A stretch of 64,000 nt of DNA from Stercorarius parasiticus (taxonomy: Eukaryota > Chordata > Aves > Charadriiformes > Stercorariidae): positions 1 through 64,000 of the forward strand of contig VWZL01001963.1 of the NCBI GenBank assembly GCA_013396915.1, given 5' to 3'. Position 1 is the stretch's first letter. Each line of letters begins with the position of its first letter. The notes under the pieces are model-generated. The model was not told where the DNA came from. It made no database searches and was given only the letters and a program-made list of their open reading frames with translations. A program made the translations under genes and the position numbers. Positions 38,096 through 48,752 of the stretch are shown here, in pieces.

Positions 38096-38624
38096 TCAAA
38101 CACAATTATCTCGTGTGCTAGTTCTCATAATGGGAACAATATTTCTGTACTGCCTTTTCCCAGAGTCATTTGCAAAACACTCGCTCTGTCTGTTTCCTTC
38201 CTTGTGGAAATTTGTCTCTCCCCCAAAATTTCATTTTCTGTAATGACACAAAAAACACCGGTTCAGTGACCTTGGCAGCTCCTTCACAGGGTGTATAACT
38301 TATGCTGTCTTTCCGCCTTTATATGAACTGTGTGTCTCGGCTCCCACGAGCGGATCAGGGAAACGTGCTTTAGCCCAACGCATGCACGGTTGAGGATGCA
38401 ATTACTGTAACTGGCTTTCCTAGCTGTCCGCTGCAAGAGCAAGAGGTCAAATCCTCTGCGGGACTAAAACTGCTCCAGATTCATAATGACACTAGGATGA
38501 TTTATGCTAGGACAGAATAGGTGCCAGCTTGTATGTCTATATCAGATTTGCTTGTATAATAACATTCCTCTGAGATTTTGCTCTTTAAAATAGTTACAGC
38601 TGTTTGGCACATCTTTTCCTTCAG

Positions 38625-38662
38625 CTATGATAATGCACTGGTTACTGCTCAGAGTTGCAGAG
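38625..38662 (+). other. candidate microexon, 38 bp
   Basis: The acceptor CACATCTTTTCCTTCAG and the donor GCAGAG|GTAAGG are both close to consensus, the best-matched pair in the window. In the frame entered with one base it reads YDNALVTAQSCR. That frame joins in phase to the candidate at 32344 (AG plus C giving serine). Another frame is also open. No family recognised. Confidence 0.35.
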
Positions 38663-39259
38663 GTAAGGGACTATTGTTATGTGAATACAGTCATCTGGTC
38701 AGCAAATATAATAGATTTGTTTCAGATATTTGGGAGAAGTAGCTTGAATCTTTCCTTCACTTTAGATAGAAACAAAAATTAATTTTCTTCTAGTTTTATA
38801 GAACCTCTTATTAGATGAGATTGGGTGGTTCTTGTCTCTGATACTGAAGTAAAAAAGCATGAAACATCATCAGAGACAGTGCTGTAAAAAAATATGGGGG
38901 TTCCTGAGAAGCAGGAGAGAACCATAAACCTGAGCGAAAGGGTTTCTGTGAAGATTTTGGCCTCATTTCTGCAAACTGTGTGTTGGTCTGAATATTACAG
39001 GCAAGAGCTGGATTCCTGCGTGCTCATGGGCACCCAGCTTCTGCAGCCAGTGGCAGCTTACACACAGAGCATTCCTTTATTTCCCATACCTGGGCTGCCG
39101 CAGCTCCAGCTCAGCTTTCTCTGGTGGTCTCATGTTAAGATAGAGCTGCTAGAGCGAACCTAAGAAAGAAGTTTTCGAACTACTCTTTCCCAAGTACATC
39201 TAAAAGGATCAAACTTAGATCTACAATTATTCTCTTGCTTCTATCTTCTACTTCAATAC

Positions 39260-39449
39260 TGTTGTGGTTTAACCCCAGCTGGCAACTAAGCACCACACAG
39301 CTGCTTACTAAATCCTCCCTCCTCCCCTGGTGTGATGGGGAGGAGAATGGGAAAAAAAAAAAAAGGTAAAACTCATGGGCTGAGATAAAGACAGTTTAAT
39401 AGGACAGCAAAGGCAGATATAATAGTAGTAATAACAATAATTGTAATTT
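39260..39449 (-). mobile_element. ERV LTR, 3' part (split by CR1)
   Basis: The edge TGTTGTGGTTTAACCCCAGC is the reverse complement of a common avian ERV LTR 3' end (GGGGTTAAACCACAACA). CAACTAAGCACCACACAGC, GGTAAAACTCATGGGCTGAG and GACAGTTTAATAGGAC follow, the last giving ATTAAA on the minus strand, the likely polyadenylation signal. The LTR then stops abruptly at a CR1 boundary at 39450 and resumes at 39731. Confidence 0.88.
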
Positions 39450-39730
39450 ACCTAAAGGGGGCCTACAGGAAAGATGGGGAGGGACCCTTTATCAGGGAGT
39501 GGAGCGATAGGACAAGGGGTAATGGTTTTAAACTGAAAGAGGGGAGATTTAGATTAGATATTAGGAAGAAATTCTTTACTGTGAGGGTGGTGAGACACTG
39601 GAACAGGTTGCCCAGGGAAGTTGTGGATGCCCCATCCCTGGAGGTGTTCAAGGCCAGGCTGGATGGGGCTTTGAGCAACCTGGTCTAGTGGGAGGTGTTG
39701 GAACCCCCATGGCAGGGTGTTGGAACTAGA
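39450..39730 (+). mobile_element. CR1 LINE lacking its 3' end, inside an LTR
   Basis: It begins ACCTAAAGGGGGCCTACAGG within ORF2 and ends at GGTGTTGGAACTAGA, before the last ~45 bp of the family (the GATCTTTAAGGTCCC and ATTCTATG terminal units are missing). It shares the GTTGGAACCCCCATGGCAGG variant with the copy at 27088. The loss of both ends inside an LTR is unusual, because CR1 normally keeps its 3' terminus on insertion. Confidence 0.93.
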
Positions 39731-39858
39731 CTATAACCACTACTTAGCAACAACTAAAACATCAGTGTGTTATCAACATTATTGTATCAAATCCAAAACA
39801 CAGCACTATACCAGCTACCAGGAAGAAAATTAACTGTATCCCAGGATAAACATAGACA
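39731..39858 (-). mobile_element. ERV LTR, 5' part (split by CR1)
   Basis: Sequence from CTATAACCACTACTTAGCAA to TATCCCAGGATAAACATAGA CA matches the start of the same LTR family read in reverse (TGTC...CTGGGATA...GTTGTTGCTAAGTAGTG). The LTR middle, about 250-300 bp in the family as I remember it, is absent. TTCAA occurs just after 39858 and again three bases before 39260, a possible but imperfect target-site duplication. Confidence 0.85.
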
Positions 39859-42800
39859 TTCAAATTATGTAGAGTGTCCAGCTTCTTTCATGTTTTGTGC
39901 CAGGTGTCAAGATAGGGTTGGCTTGGACACTGGACAAGTAGTCTGTTACATAGTGCAAGGAACTAATGGGGACAGCATAAGAGTTACTTTGTCCCTTGAG
40001 AGGTGGAGATCAGCTACTAGAACAATATATGTTGTTAAAGAGTCATCTCCTGTCATCTCCTGCTTGTCAGGTCTTTGCTGCTCTTCTTGCAGGTGGGGTT
40101 ATATGGGAAGTCAGCAGCTATTTCTGTGAAAAGTGGCTCCAGCAAAATGTTGATGTTCTTCTACTTCCAGGTGGTTGTGGGAGAGTCAAATTGCTATTTA
40201 TTAAAGCTTTGTCAACCTCTCTACTCAGGTCCCGCTTGTCAGTGACCACATGGCAAGATAAGTCCTTCCCCACCCCCCTATTCCAGCAGCTCTTAGAATA
40301 ATGATCCTACTGATTTTGTACTTTAATTGAACATTAGTATAATTTGTAATTTCATTCCGGAAATAACATATATATGATGTTATGGATCAGTGAAAATTTC
40401 AAAAGTCATCATTATATACTTTCAGACACGACCAGAATCTGAACTCCATTTGTACTCTGTAATCCATTTGTTTGTGGCACCAAAGATCGTTATTTACTAG
40501 TGCATGGTAAATAATGAAAATGGAAACTATTAGAGGCCATTAATAATTATATAGACAACAAAACTCATTAATTTAACTCCCAGCCAAGAGTGTCGTCTTC
40601 ATAGATACCTCCTGAAACTTGGATTTTCAGCCTTCAGCTCCTCTCTTGCAGCTATACTGTAAAAAACCCCACAGTTTTTGTAGTATTAGCCCTGTTAAAC
40701 TCTAGACATATGTGACTCCATGCAATAAATTCACTGAGTGTAAGACCTATTCACATGAAAAGAGAGAGCTCTTCCATCATGAGAGCTGAATTTGACCCTA
40801 CTTTTTGAATAAGAACTGCTTCATGGTATTTCATGGCAGACAGAGCCATAGCGAGGTTGGTTGAAAGCAGTGCTTTCCCCTACATCAGTCTGAGGGGCAG
40901 GAGAGGCAACTGAGATGCGAACAGAGAAATGCAAGCAAGTGCTGTCAACAAGTGCAGCACACTGCTTTGAAACCAAAGAGGTGTCAAAGACAGACGATTT
41001 GGGGTCCCTGAGCACCACCACAGACACAGTGCACAAGGTCATTGCCTGGAAGGGGAAGCTCACAGATTTGAGCCAGGATAGGATTTTATTCAACACTAGT
41101 AATAATAAGACAGAACAATGCATGACCACACATACTGTGGCGGTGCGTGGAAGTGTACTATCATTTTTATCCCAATTTTCATTACAAATTCTGACCTAAG
41201 CCCTGCGGATAAGACTACTGATGGAAGAACTCTGTGCCCCATTGCAATTAGTGATACTGAACCCACAATAAGTGAATATGGCACAAGTCTTTAGCCACTA
41301 ACCTGCAGCTGATTCTTCAAAGGTTACTCTCAGCATTGTCACGGTACCCCCAAGACATCATCAGAAGCATAAAAATTAGTAGTTTTTAATTTCCTATGCA
41401 AACCTTTGAAAAGTGTTACATTTGCATGTGGCCTTACTGAAAGTAGAAAGAAAAAATTTTAAGCTTGGAAGAGATTCACTTTGAACTTATGGATTTCTTT
41501 TCTTTTCCTGTGCAGAAGTAACTCAAGACTAAAACATTAAAGGATACATTAGCTGAAATTCATTTAGCACTTTATTTTTTCATGGCAATGGGATTCTCAG
41601 CACTGTAATTAGAAATGTTTTGGGTGACTTTTTTTCAGTGTTTTAAACTCCTCCTTTTAGTTTCCTGTAATAATAACTTTCTCCTACCCTGATTTGACAA
41701 CTTTCCGTTTGACCAGACTCTCAGTAAGTTTCGTAGAAATTTATTTCCCGAGTAGGGCCTTACAAATGGCACCACATTGCATCTCACAATACCTGGTTTC
41801 ATGTTCCACTATATCACTTCCTCATGTCACCTACCGTGTAGTCGATCTGAATAAATTTTGACATTTCCATCTAGGACCTCTTTCTAGCCTATGAAGAGAT
41901 ATAAACCCTTGTAGGGTCTGAATTTAGACTTCTAAAGTAGGTCATGGGAATTGTACTTATTCATTCATGCCTGCTCTCTCAGCTGACTACAAAGAAACCC
42001 AGGGTGACTAGCGCAGCTGGAGGCATCTACACTGAAGATATCTAAAGGTAGATGAGACGAATCCCACCCTCGTTCCCTAATAAAGGCAAATTGTCAGCAA
42101 CAATGTAAAGTCAGATTCTACTTGTTTGGCCCATTACCTGAATCTTTGCAGACAATGACCATAAATATATCACCACTGACTTTTTACAACATTTGGGACA
42201 AATCTAGTTATAATACAGCCTGCAATGAAAAAGAATGTTTTATTACTCTTGCTCAAATAAAAGACTGAATCTCTGCCTTTGTTATAAAAGGCCTACAACT
42301 GTTTATCTGAACATGAGAATATTGATATTCTGTGATCCTTTTGTTGCAGCTGAGCAACAGACTGGGGGGCCCTGATGTGGAATTTACAGGAATTCTGAGA
42401 GCAATTTAGAAGCTTGATTTTTATTTTACTTCCTTAAAAAAAAAAAAAAAAGGCGTGAAAAAAAAAGATCAAAAATCAGACACTAGGGGAAAAAGAGAAG
42501 CAAAAGAAAATGATGAATTATTTTGGAGAACTTGGGATCCAAGCAGAGACTTGGCCTACTTTCATTATTTAATAGTCAGGAGAAGAATTTCCTTCCTCAT
42601 CTCTTTTTTTAAAATAAATAAAAAAAAAAACAAACCACCATCCACAACCACCCCCAAACACTATTACATGCAGGAATTATTTCCTGCATAGAAAATGAGC
42701 TTGTTAGTTGAAATAAAAATATGAAAAGCTGACATTTTATTGAACTGTATCTCTTTATCTGTGTGATTCATGAAGATTCCTTTTTTATTTAGGGAAGAGT

Positions 42801-42909
42801 CTAGGCAGTCAGGCTGGGTGACAGATCCTGTTCAACTATTCACGGAGTATTGTTACTATTGTTTATCTTTCATTAAGTGGGTTATGCCAGTCTTGAATTC
42901 CCAGATTTA
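39859..42909. other. unique stretch without supported gene
   Basis: Open frames at 39996-40301 and 40915-41199 (101 and 94 codons) have no recognised motifs and no strong splice pair. A-rich runs lie at 42436-42466 and 42609-42630. Confidence 0.55.
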
Positions 42910-43143
42910 GAATCATAGAATCTTCATGGTTGGAAAGGACCTTTGAGATCATCGAGTCCAACCACACACACACAAAAAAACCCACCCCTATAATCTCTGT
43001 CACTAGAACATGCCCTGAAGTGCCAAATCTACATGTTTCTTAAATACCTCTAGGGATGGTGACTCAACCACCTCCCTGGGCAGGCTGTTCCAGGGCCTGA
43101 CCACTCTTTCAGGAAAGTCATTCTTCCTAATATCTAATCTAAA

Positions 43144-43144
43144 N
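43144..43144. other. undetermined base (N), likely collapsed gap
   Basis: This is the only ambiguous base in the window. It lies precisely where the CR1 loses about 250 bp relative to its relatives, so it may mark an under-sized assembly gap and not a single unread base. Confidence 0.7.
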
Positions 43145-43358
43145 TCCCTCCTCCTGCTGGCCACGCTATTCCTGATGCAAGCCAGAATGCTGTTGGCCGC
43201 CTTGGCCACGTGGGCACACTGCTGGCTCATGTTAAGCTGGCCGTCCACCAGCATCCCCAGGTCCTTTTATGCCGGGCAGCTTTCTAGCCACTCTTCCCCA
43301 AGCCTGTAGCATTGCTTGGGGTTGTTGTGACCGAAATGCAGGACTTGGTGAGCTTGGT

Positions 43359-43593
43359 GAGCTCTCCCGCCAGCTCCCTGACTACTCTTGGGTGAATCCC
43401 ATCCGGCCCCATAGACTTATGTGTGTCTAGGTGCAGAAGCAGATCATTGACTACTTCCTCCTGGATTATGGGTGGGTTGCTCTGCTCTCCATCCTTATCT
43501 TCCAGCTCCGGAGGCTGAACACCCTGGGGACAGCTGGTCTGTCTATTGAAGATGGAGGCAAAGAAGGCATTAAGTAACTCAGCCTTCTCCTCG
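43359..43593 (-). pseudogene. CR1 ORF2 remnant (N-terminal to RT)
   Basis: On the minus strand the frame reads EKAELLNAFFASIFNRQTSC, then [20 protein letters not shown] and [19 protein letters not shown]. This is the segment between the CR1 endonuclease and the reverse transcriptase palm. It is open but isolated, because both neighbours have been lost. Confidence 0.88.
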
Positions 43594-44754
43594 AAGGCTG
43601 AGGTATAGTACTTCTGCCAAGACCCTGACAAATACTGAGTTAAAAAGGAGGATGGAAATACCTGAAGTCCTTTGGTGCTTGAACTTTCACTCCTAAACAC
43701 TTCAAGGAAATTATCTTGATGGCTTTTGTGATGCAGATATCTCTGTTCTTAAAAGGGAAAATGCTATTTGAAGCAATTTATTCTGTAGATGAAGTGGTGA
43801 ACATATTGCCAATGTGAGTTATCTTCCAAATAAACCCACCCTCTGAAAGAGAAGCTCTCATCTGTATTGACACTGCCTTAAGTCATCTGAGTCTTCTTCA
43901 TGTAATTTGTACCTCCTGGTGCAAATTCATCCGTGTCTTTTGCTTTTCATGGTCTGACTTATTATTTTGCCCTTTCTCTCCATTAATAGAAGTATTACTC
44001 ATTTTGGGGAGTGGGAGAAGAAGGGAAAGGGATCTTGAAGATATGTTACCACTGATTACACTTCCAAACTGACAAAAAGGTGCTCTTCCCAAATTTAGTA
44101 CTGTGCACTAGATTGCAAGTCAGTGATGCACCACAAATTACTGTATTTATGACATGCAATACAATAAATAGACCTTTTTGCCAAATTTCTGTGACAAGTG
44201 CACAAGAATTATTGAAAGAATACCACCCCATTAGGTACCAAATTCAATGGAAATTTATAGCCACCTCGGTTTCCACACCTGCAGGAATTAGTGTCAACAG
44301 TATATTTCCCCTCCTCCCCCAATCCTGAACACTTCATGCCTGTACCCATAGTACGAAGTAAACAGCAATCATCCATTAGATAAAAAAGTGTGTCTCTGTT
44401 CAGGACAAAGCTTTTTTTTTTTTTTTCAGTATTGTATGTCTGTGCACAGGTTTCCCAGGGGACCACGCAGATAAAGAGTAATTTGTGAAAAAGCCTGAAC
44501 TGAGGAACAGAAAAAGGGAGCTTGCTGCAATGTATGTGGTAGAAAAGCTTCTATCCTAGATTTAATAGGAACTCAGCACCCCTGTAAGCACGATAAAGAC
44601 CATTGATATTTGTATCAGAGATAGGTGATTTTTCCCCATCTGTGTTTCTACTAACATCTGAAATAACTTGCGAAAATGTAGCCCACACAGTAAGAGTGTG
44701 TCACCTTTGTAAATCAAACCTTACATAAACCAGCAAACAGGAAGGAAAAAGAGA

Positions 44755-44815
44755 CAGTAGCTAATTGAGCAGCTAATTGTGCTTGACAAGCTCCTCAGCT
44801 AGCATATGCTAATGT
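44755..44815. promoter_or_regulatory. candidate homeodomain/POU site cluster
   Basis: AGCTAATTG occurs at 44759-44767 and again at 44771-44779, a 12-bp period. An octamer ATGCTAAT follows at 44806-44813. The set looks like a developmental enhancer core, but this rests on motif content alone. Confidence 0.3.
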
Positions 44816-45671
44816 TCCTTGTTAGGAGGCTGGGCTGGAGTTTAGGAAACTTTTCCTTTAATATCTAACATCCTGTTCCTCAAAGATAACTAAGACTTGT
44901 TTTTTAAAAGATTAGTTTAGGCTACTAAATCCACCTGGATGCTCCTAAATCCAGCATTTAGATTCTCAAAGACCCCTACTCAGTTACTTCTGAAAGACTT
45001 GTGGCATTTCAGATTTCTCCAATATAGCCTAAAAGTGTATCTCTACCAGGTATGTTCAGAATTACCTATGGTCCTGGCACGTTAGAGGGACAGGTAGGGT
45101 CTAAGTGTTTTGAGAACCTAGATATTATGCCAAGCAACTTATCAGCAGGTCCCATAGTCAGGCATCATGGGATGCATCTGCTGGTTTAGCTTCTGTATCT
45201 CCTCTTTCTACGGAAATACAAGTTAATCCCTCAGTATTTTTACTATAATATTTACCAGAGTTTGTTGTTCTTCTCTTCTCTCCTCTCCTCTTCTTTTCCT
45301 CAGTGGATTTGAAGGCATACCTCCTAAGTGGATACTCTCATCACCAAACTAGGGTATTCTGTGTAAGGCTCCCTCAAACCTTGCTGCTACAGCAGTTCTG
45401 CTTTGCATGAGACCATTAAATATTCTGTGGACTAGGGGCAATCAGAATACAAGTTAGAGTCGAAGAATGAAAGGGATAGGGTTGCCTGAGGGAAATGTGG
45501 CTTTGTAAACCTGTATGGGGAGCTCCGCTACATTGCTGAAAGACCTTAGAGTTAAGCCATTTTTCTACCTGAAAACAGCAGCTGCTTACTTGTAGTCACC
45601 TAAATAGATTCTGTTTCTCAGAACTCTGTCTGTAAAAACAAACTAATAGTAATTCTTTACTTGATAAAGTT

Positions 45672-45713
45672 ACCAGGGTAAACACTCCAAGGACCAGGGT
45701 AAACACTCCAAGG
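45672..45713. repeat. perfect 21-bp tandem duplication
   Basis: ACCAGGGTAAACACTCCAAG plus G occurs twice head to tail with no mismatch, which points to a recent duplication. Confidence 0.95.
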
Positions 45714-46770
45714 ACTGTGAGATGATCAGGAGCCCTTGTGGTAGGCTACTTTTGAGGAAAAAAGAACAACCAAAACAAAGCAAAAGCCCAATGACCTGTC
45801 TAGAAAATCTAGACACAGATAGGCCTGTGATTTGGTCAGGCTAACACTGATTATTATATGTGTGCCTCTGTATGTTACTACATTGAAAAATGGGTCTGAT
45901 TATGCTTCATTTTCCTCTAAGTAAGCTCTGATTGACGTGGATGGAAAAAGAAGAGATTAATTTCAATGTTCTTTCAAGGTCACCCAATGACTCCGGGCAT
46001 GTAAGTCTAATATTTCTTTTCCAAGCATGAGTCTTTTTTTCACATGGCACTTTTTCTTTCTAAATTTTATGAATGCAGTTTCTGTGAAAATAATATTGTA
46101 AAATGAACAACTTCTTTTCTCTGAATGTGAAATCAAAATACAGCATAACAATATAAACTCTGATTCTGTGTTGTTGCAGACTGGTTGAGTCACTGTACCA
46201 TGCATTTCTCCATACATAGGTGTGTTAGGTAATACGACCTGGGTCTTTCCAGATGATTGTAACCCAAAGATGCAGATGTTAGCCCCAAGGAGAATATATT
46301 ACAAAGAAAGAAAAATAATTAACCATGTGATACAACATGATTTATTTCCTCCAGAGAGTATATTTTCAGTGCAGATTTTATTTTAATAAACTTGTCTTGT
46401 ACAAGATTTCCCAGTACCACTTTCAATCTAACTTCAAACATATGACATCCTCAGAATGTAAATTATAGTTTACCTAATGTAACTTGGAGATTCAACTCAG
46501 ACTCAAGACTACTGATTAGTGTTCTCATTTGCAAAAGATGATGGGTCTGGATCTGTCAAATTTTGAGAGAGAATACTTATCAGCCTCTTGTGTCCCAGAC
46601 TCGGGTTTATTTTTGTCTCGTCTTGTGTTCTATTCCTGTGCTAACTGTAAACCTCGTGAGGCCTGAAAGAGTCACCAGAGCTAAGTTTGGTAACATAAAT
46701 AAATAAATAATGGGAAGAAGACTGTCTCTGGCAATGAAGCACCTGCTGAAAGGCAATAAATAACAGCAGC

Positions 46771-46786
46771 CTACCTACCTACCTAC
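46771..46786. repeat. (CTAC)4 microsatellite
   Basis: Four CTAC units. A separate (AATA)n patch lies at 46698-46711. Confidence 0.9.
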
Positions 46787-48142
46787 TGTGTCCATTTGGT
46801 AAAGAAAGTTCCCTTTAATACAGAGATTATTTTCCCTGTTTGGAGACTGTCCTAAATCCAACAGGGAGTAGCCTGTCTTCTGCCATCATCTATGATTACA
46901 TAGTCATAAAATGTGGTTGAGATAATTGAAGTGGCAAGAGGATATCCTCCTGTTAGCAACACATCACATGTACTGCTTTGATATACTCCCTAGCATTTAA
47001 GCCAAAAGAAACCCAGCTCAGATCTAAGCCATGTGCATCTGGAAAGCCCAGACTTTGCCACCATAAGTTATTTAGGCTCCTCCATGAAGACAAACAACAA
47101 ATTGCCCTTTTTCTGTGGCTGTAATTCATACGTAAGATTGCATCTCTTACATTTTGGAGGAGCAGCTTTTTTTATTTTATTTTTTTAGCATAAGCCCCTT
47201 CTGATTATTTTAGCCCTTTTGTCTGTGTAATAACTAATACATTTATATAATATAACTAAATATATATAATACATATCTAAAATAACTGGTTCATAACTAA
47301 TAACTGACGAAGTATTGACAACAGGATCCCTGACTGAAAGAGAATCTGAAATAAGAGCATAAAATTAATACCTGTTTGCTTTTGCTGGATGGGTTTTACC
47401 ATGTAACTGAAAATATGCCATTGGAGGAGAGAAGTGGGAAGGCAAGCAAAAGCAAAAGCACTTTGTGGGTAAGTACGTAAGCCACAAGGTCAAAGAAAAA
47501 ACCCACAAATACAGATAACACCATGGGCAAATCCATAAAACTAGTAACTTGCTTGAAAAGGTGGATTTGACCTAGATATGTTTCATGAGGCAAAATATGT
47601 TCACTCAATATTCTGACCTCTAAAGACTAATATAAAAGATTCATTAAGTTACAGGAGGCACCTGTAGATGAATGTGCAGAGAACGGAGCTGACTACACGT
47701 CTGTTTTGTAATCCTATCTGCTGTAATGATCATCCTTGCTTTAGTGAGTATGGAATCAGAGAAAAGATATTACAGAATTATGAAGCAAGATGCCTTAATT
47801 TCAACCACTGAGCATTGCATGTTGATATCTGAATTTATAGAATTTCCTGTAAAATATTTTGTGTTTTCTTGGGGAAATGTTGTGATGTGATTGCAGGATA
47901 TGAGCAGTAGAAAATCCTGAGAACGCATCTAAGAAGATGCCAAGTAGCCTTTCTAGTTATTTGTATTATTTAAACATATTTTATGCAAGTTCATTACGTG
48001 CTGTATTTTTTTTGATGGTGACATTTCTCCAGCTGTGATAAAAACAGAAAAAAAGAAGCCCAAGATCTCCAAGAGAAAGTGACATTCCTATCAGATTCAC
48101 TGTTATAACTGTGGTGGTGTGCTCTCCCCTTCTTCCCTCCCA

Positions 48143-48172
48143 GCTCCTGCTCCTGCTCCTGCTCCTGCTCCT
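48143..48172. repeat. (GCTCCT)5 minisatellite inside the LTR
   Basis: Five perfect GCTCCT units. CAGGAGCT directly follows and can pair with AGCTCCTG of the repeat to form a hairpin. Confidence 0.95.
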
Positions 48173-48695
48173 CAGGAGCTCAAGCCATAACCATCAGTGG
48201 GAGCTGTTATGAGTTGCACCTGGACTTTGGGGGATGGCTGGTATCACAGTCAAAACACTGTCTGGAGTGGGGACCTAGACATTTTGTTCCCATGGGCATA
48301 TGACTGTAAATCAATTATCTTCTTGTTCTACTTGTCGTGGCTGAGAGATTCCTTGCTGCAACAGATTCTCGGGAATTGATTAACAGCATGCTAAACTTTG
48401 AAATCTTAGCTAAGTGATACAAGGATTGATTGTGCATATGTAATCCTTTAGACATGAACTGTTGACCAAGTCTGGGACTAGGATTGGGTTCAGCTGCACT
48501 CAGACTCCTCTCTGAGGAGGAGTTTAGAAAGCAAAGGGAGTCCTTTCTGAACCTTGTGACTCAATGGGAGGGTTTCCCCGACAGCTTGTCTGACCCTGGC
48601 CTCTATGCAGTAAATAATCAAGTATGCCCAGTCATCAAATCTTGTAAAACGCTACCGTATTCACTACTAATTTTGTGAAATTACTGTTTTCTGTT

Positions 48696-48701
48696 AATAA
48701 A
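48696..48701 (+). promoter_or_regulatory. LTR polyadenylation signal
   Basis: A canonical AATAAA 46 bp before the LTR 3' edge, in the expected place. Confidence 0.7.
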
Positions 48702-48752
48702 TATTTCACTACTTCTCTCTTACAAGTGAAGTTAATCACCCGCGACAATAAC

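Larger units (their letters stand above)
35823..39259. other. unique stretch with microexon and octamer-site candidates
   Basis: About 3.4 kb without a recognised transposable element. It holds an enhancer-like cluster near 38060-38095 and a microexon candidate at 38625-38662. 38280-38470 is more GC- and CpG-rich than its surroundings, with no clear feature assigned. Confidence 0.5.
42910..43593 (-). mobile_element. CR1 LINE with large internal losses
   Basis: It starts GAATCATAGAATCTTCATGG and keeps the ACCTCTAGGGATGGTGACTC type UTR of the 22404 group. At the N (43144) the sequence jumps from the UTR/ORF2 end (ATATCTAATCTAAA) straight to the post-RT region (CCTCCTCCTGCTGGCC), skipping about 250 bp seen in the 22404 copy. 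Near 43347 it jumps again from GCAGGACTTGG to GAGCTCTCCCGCCAGCTCCC, skipping most of the reverse transcriptase core. The 5' break is near 43593. An ACACACAC tract lies at 42962-42973. Confidence 0.93.
43594..48104. other. unique stretch with tandem duplication and homeodomain-type sites
   Basis: 4.5 kb with no recognised element body. It holds a homeodomain/octamer cluster at 44755-44815, a perfect 21-bp tandem duplication at 45672-45713, a pyrimidine tract at 45272-45302, a CTAC repeat at 46771-46786, and an isolated donor-like GTGG|GTAAGT near 47468 without acceptor. Confidence 0.55.
48105..48752 (+). mobile_element. solo ERV LTR with 5-bp target-site duplication
   Basis: ATAAC occurs at 48105-48109 and again at 48748-48752. 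Between them lie 638 bp (48110-48747) that begin TGTGGTGGTGTGC and end CACCCGCGACA, so the element has the TG...CA termini of an LTR. A polyadenylation signal AATAAA lies at 48696-48701, close to the 3' end, which sets the plus orientation with a short R-U5. A (GCTCCT)5 repeat sits near the 5' end. No internal retroviral sequence flanks it, so it is a solo LTR left by recombination between the two LTRs of a provirus. A 5-bp duplication is usual for ERVL-like and some other classes, and the family is not assigned. The duplication is perfect, so the insertion is not very old. Confidence 0.85.

Noticed and set aside
40915..41199. 94-codon frame in a GC-richer block
   Set aside because: No splice signals or motifs, and the opposite strand is equally open.
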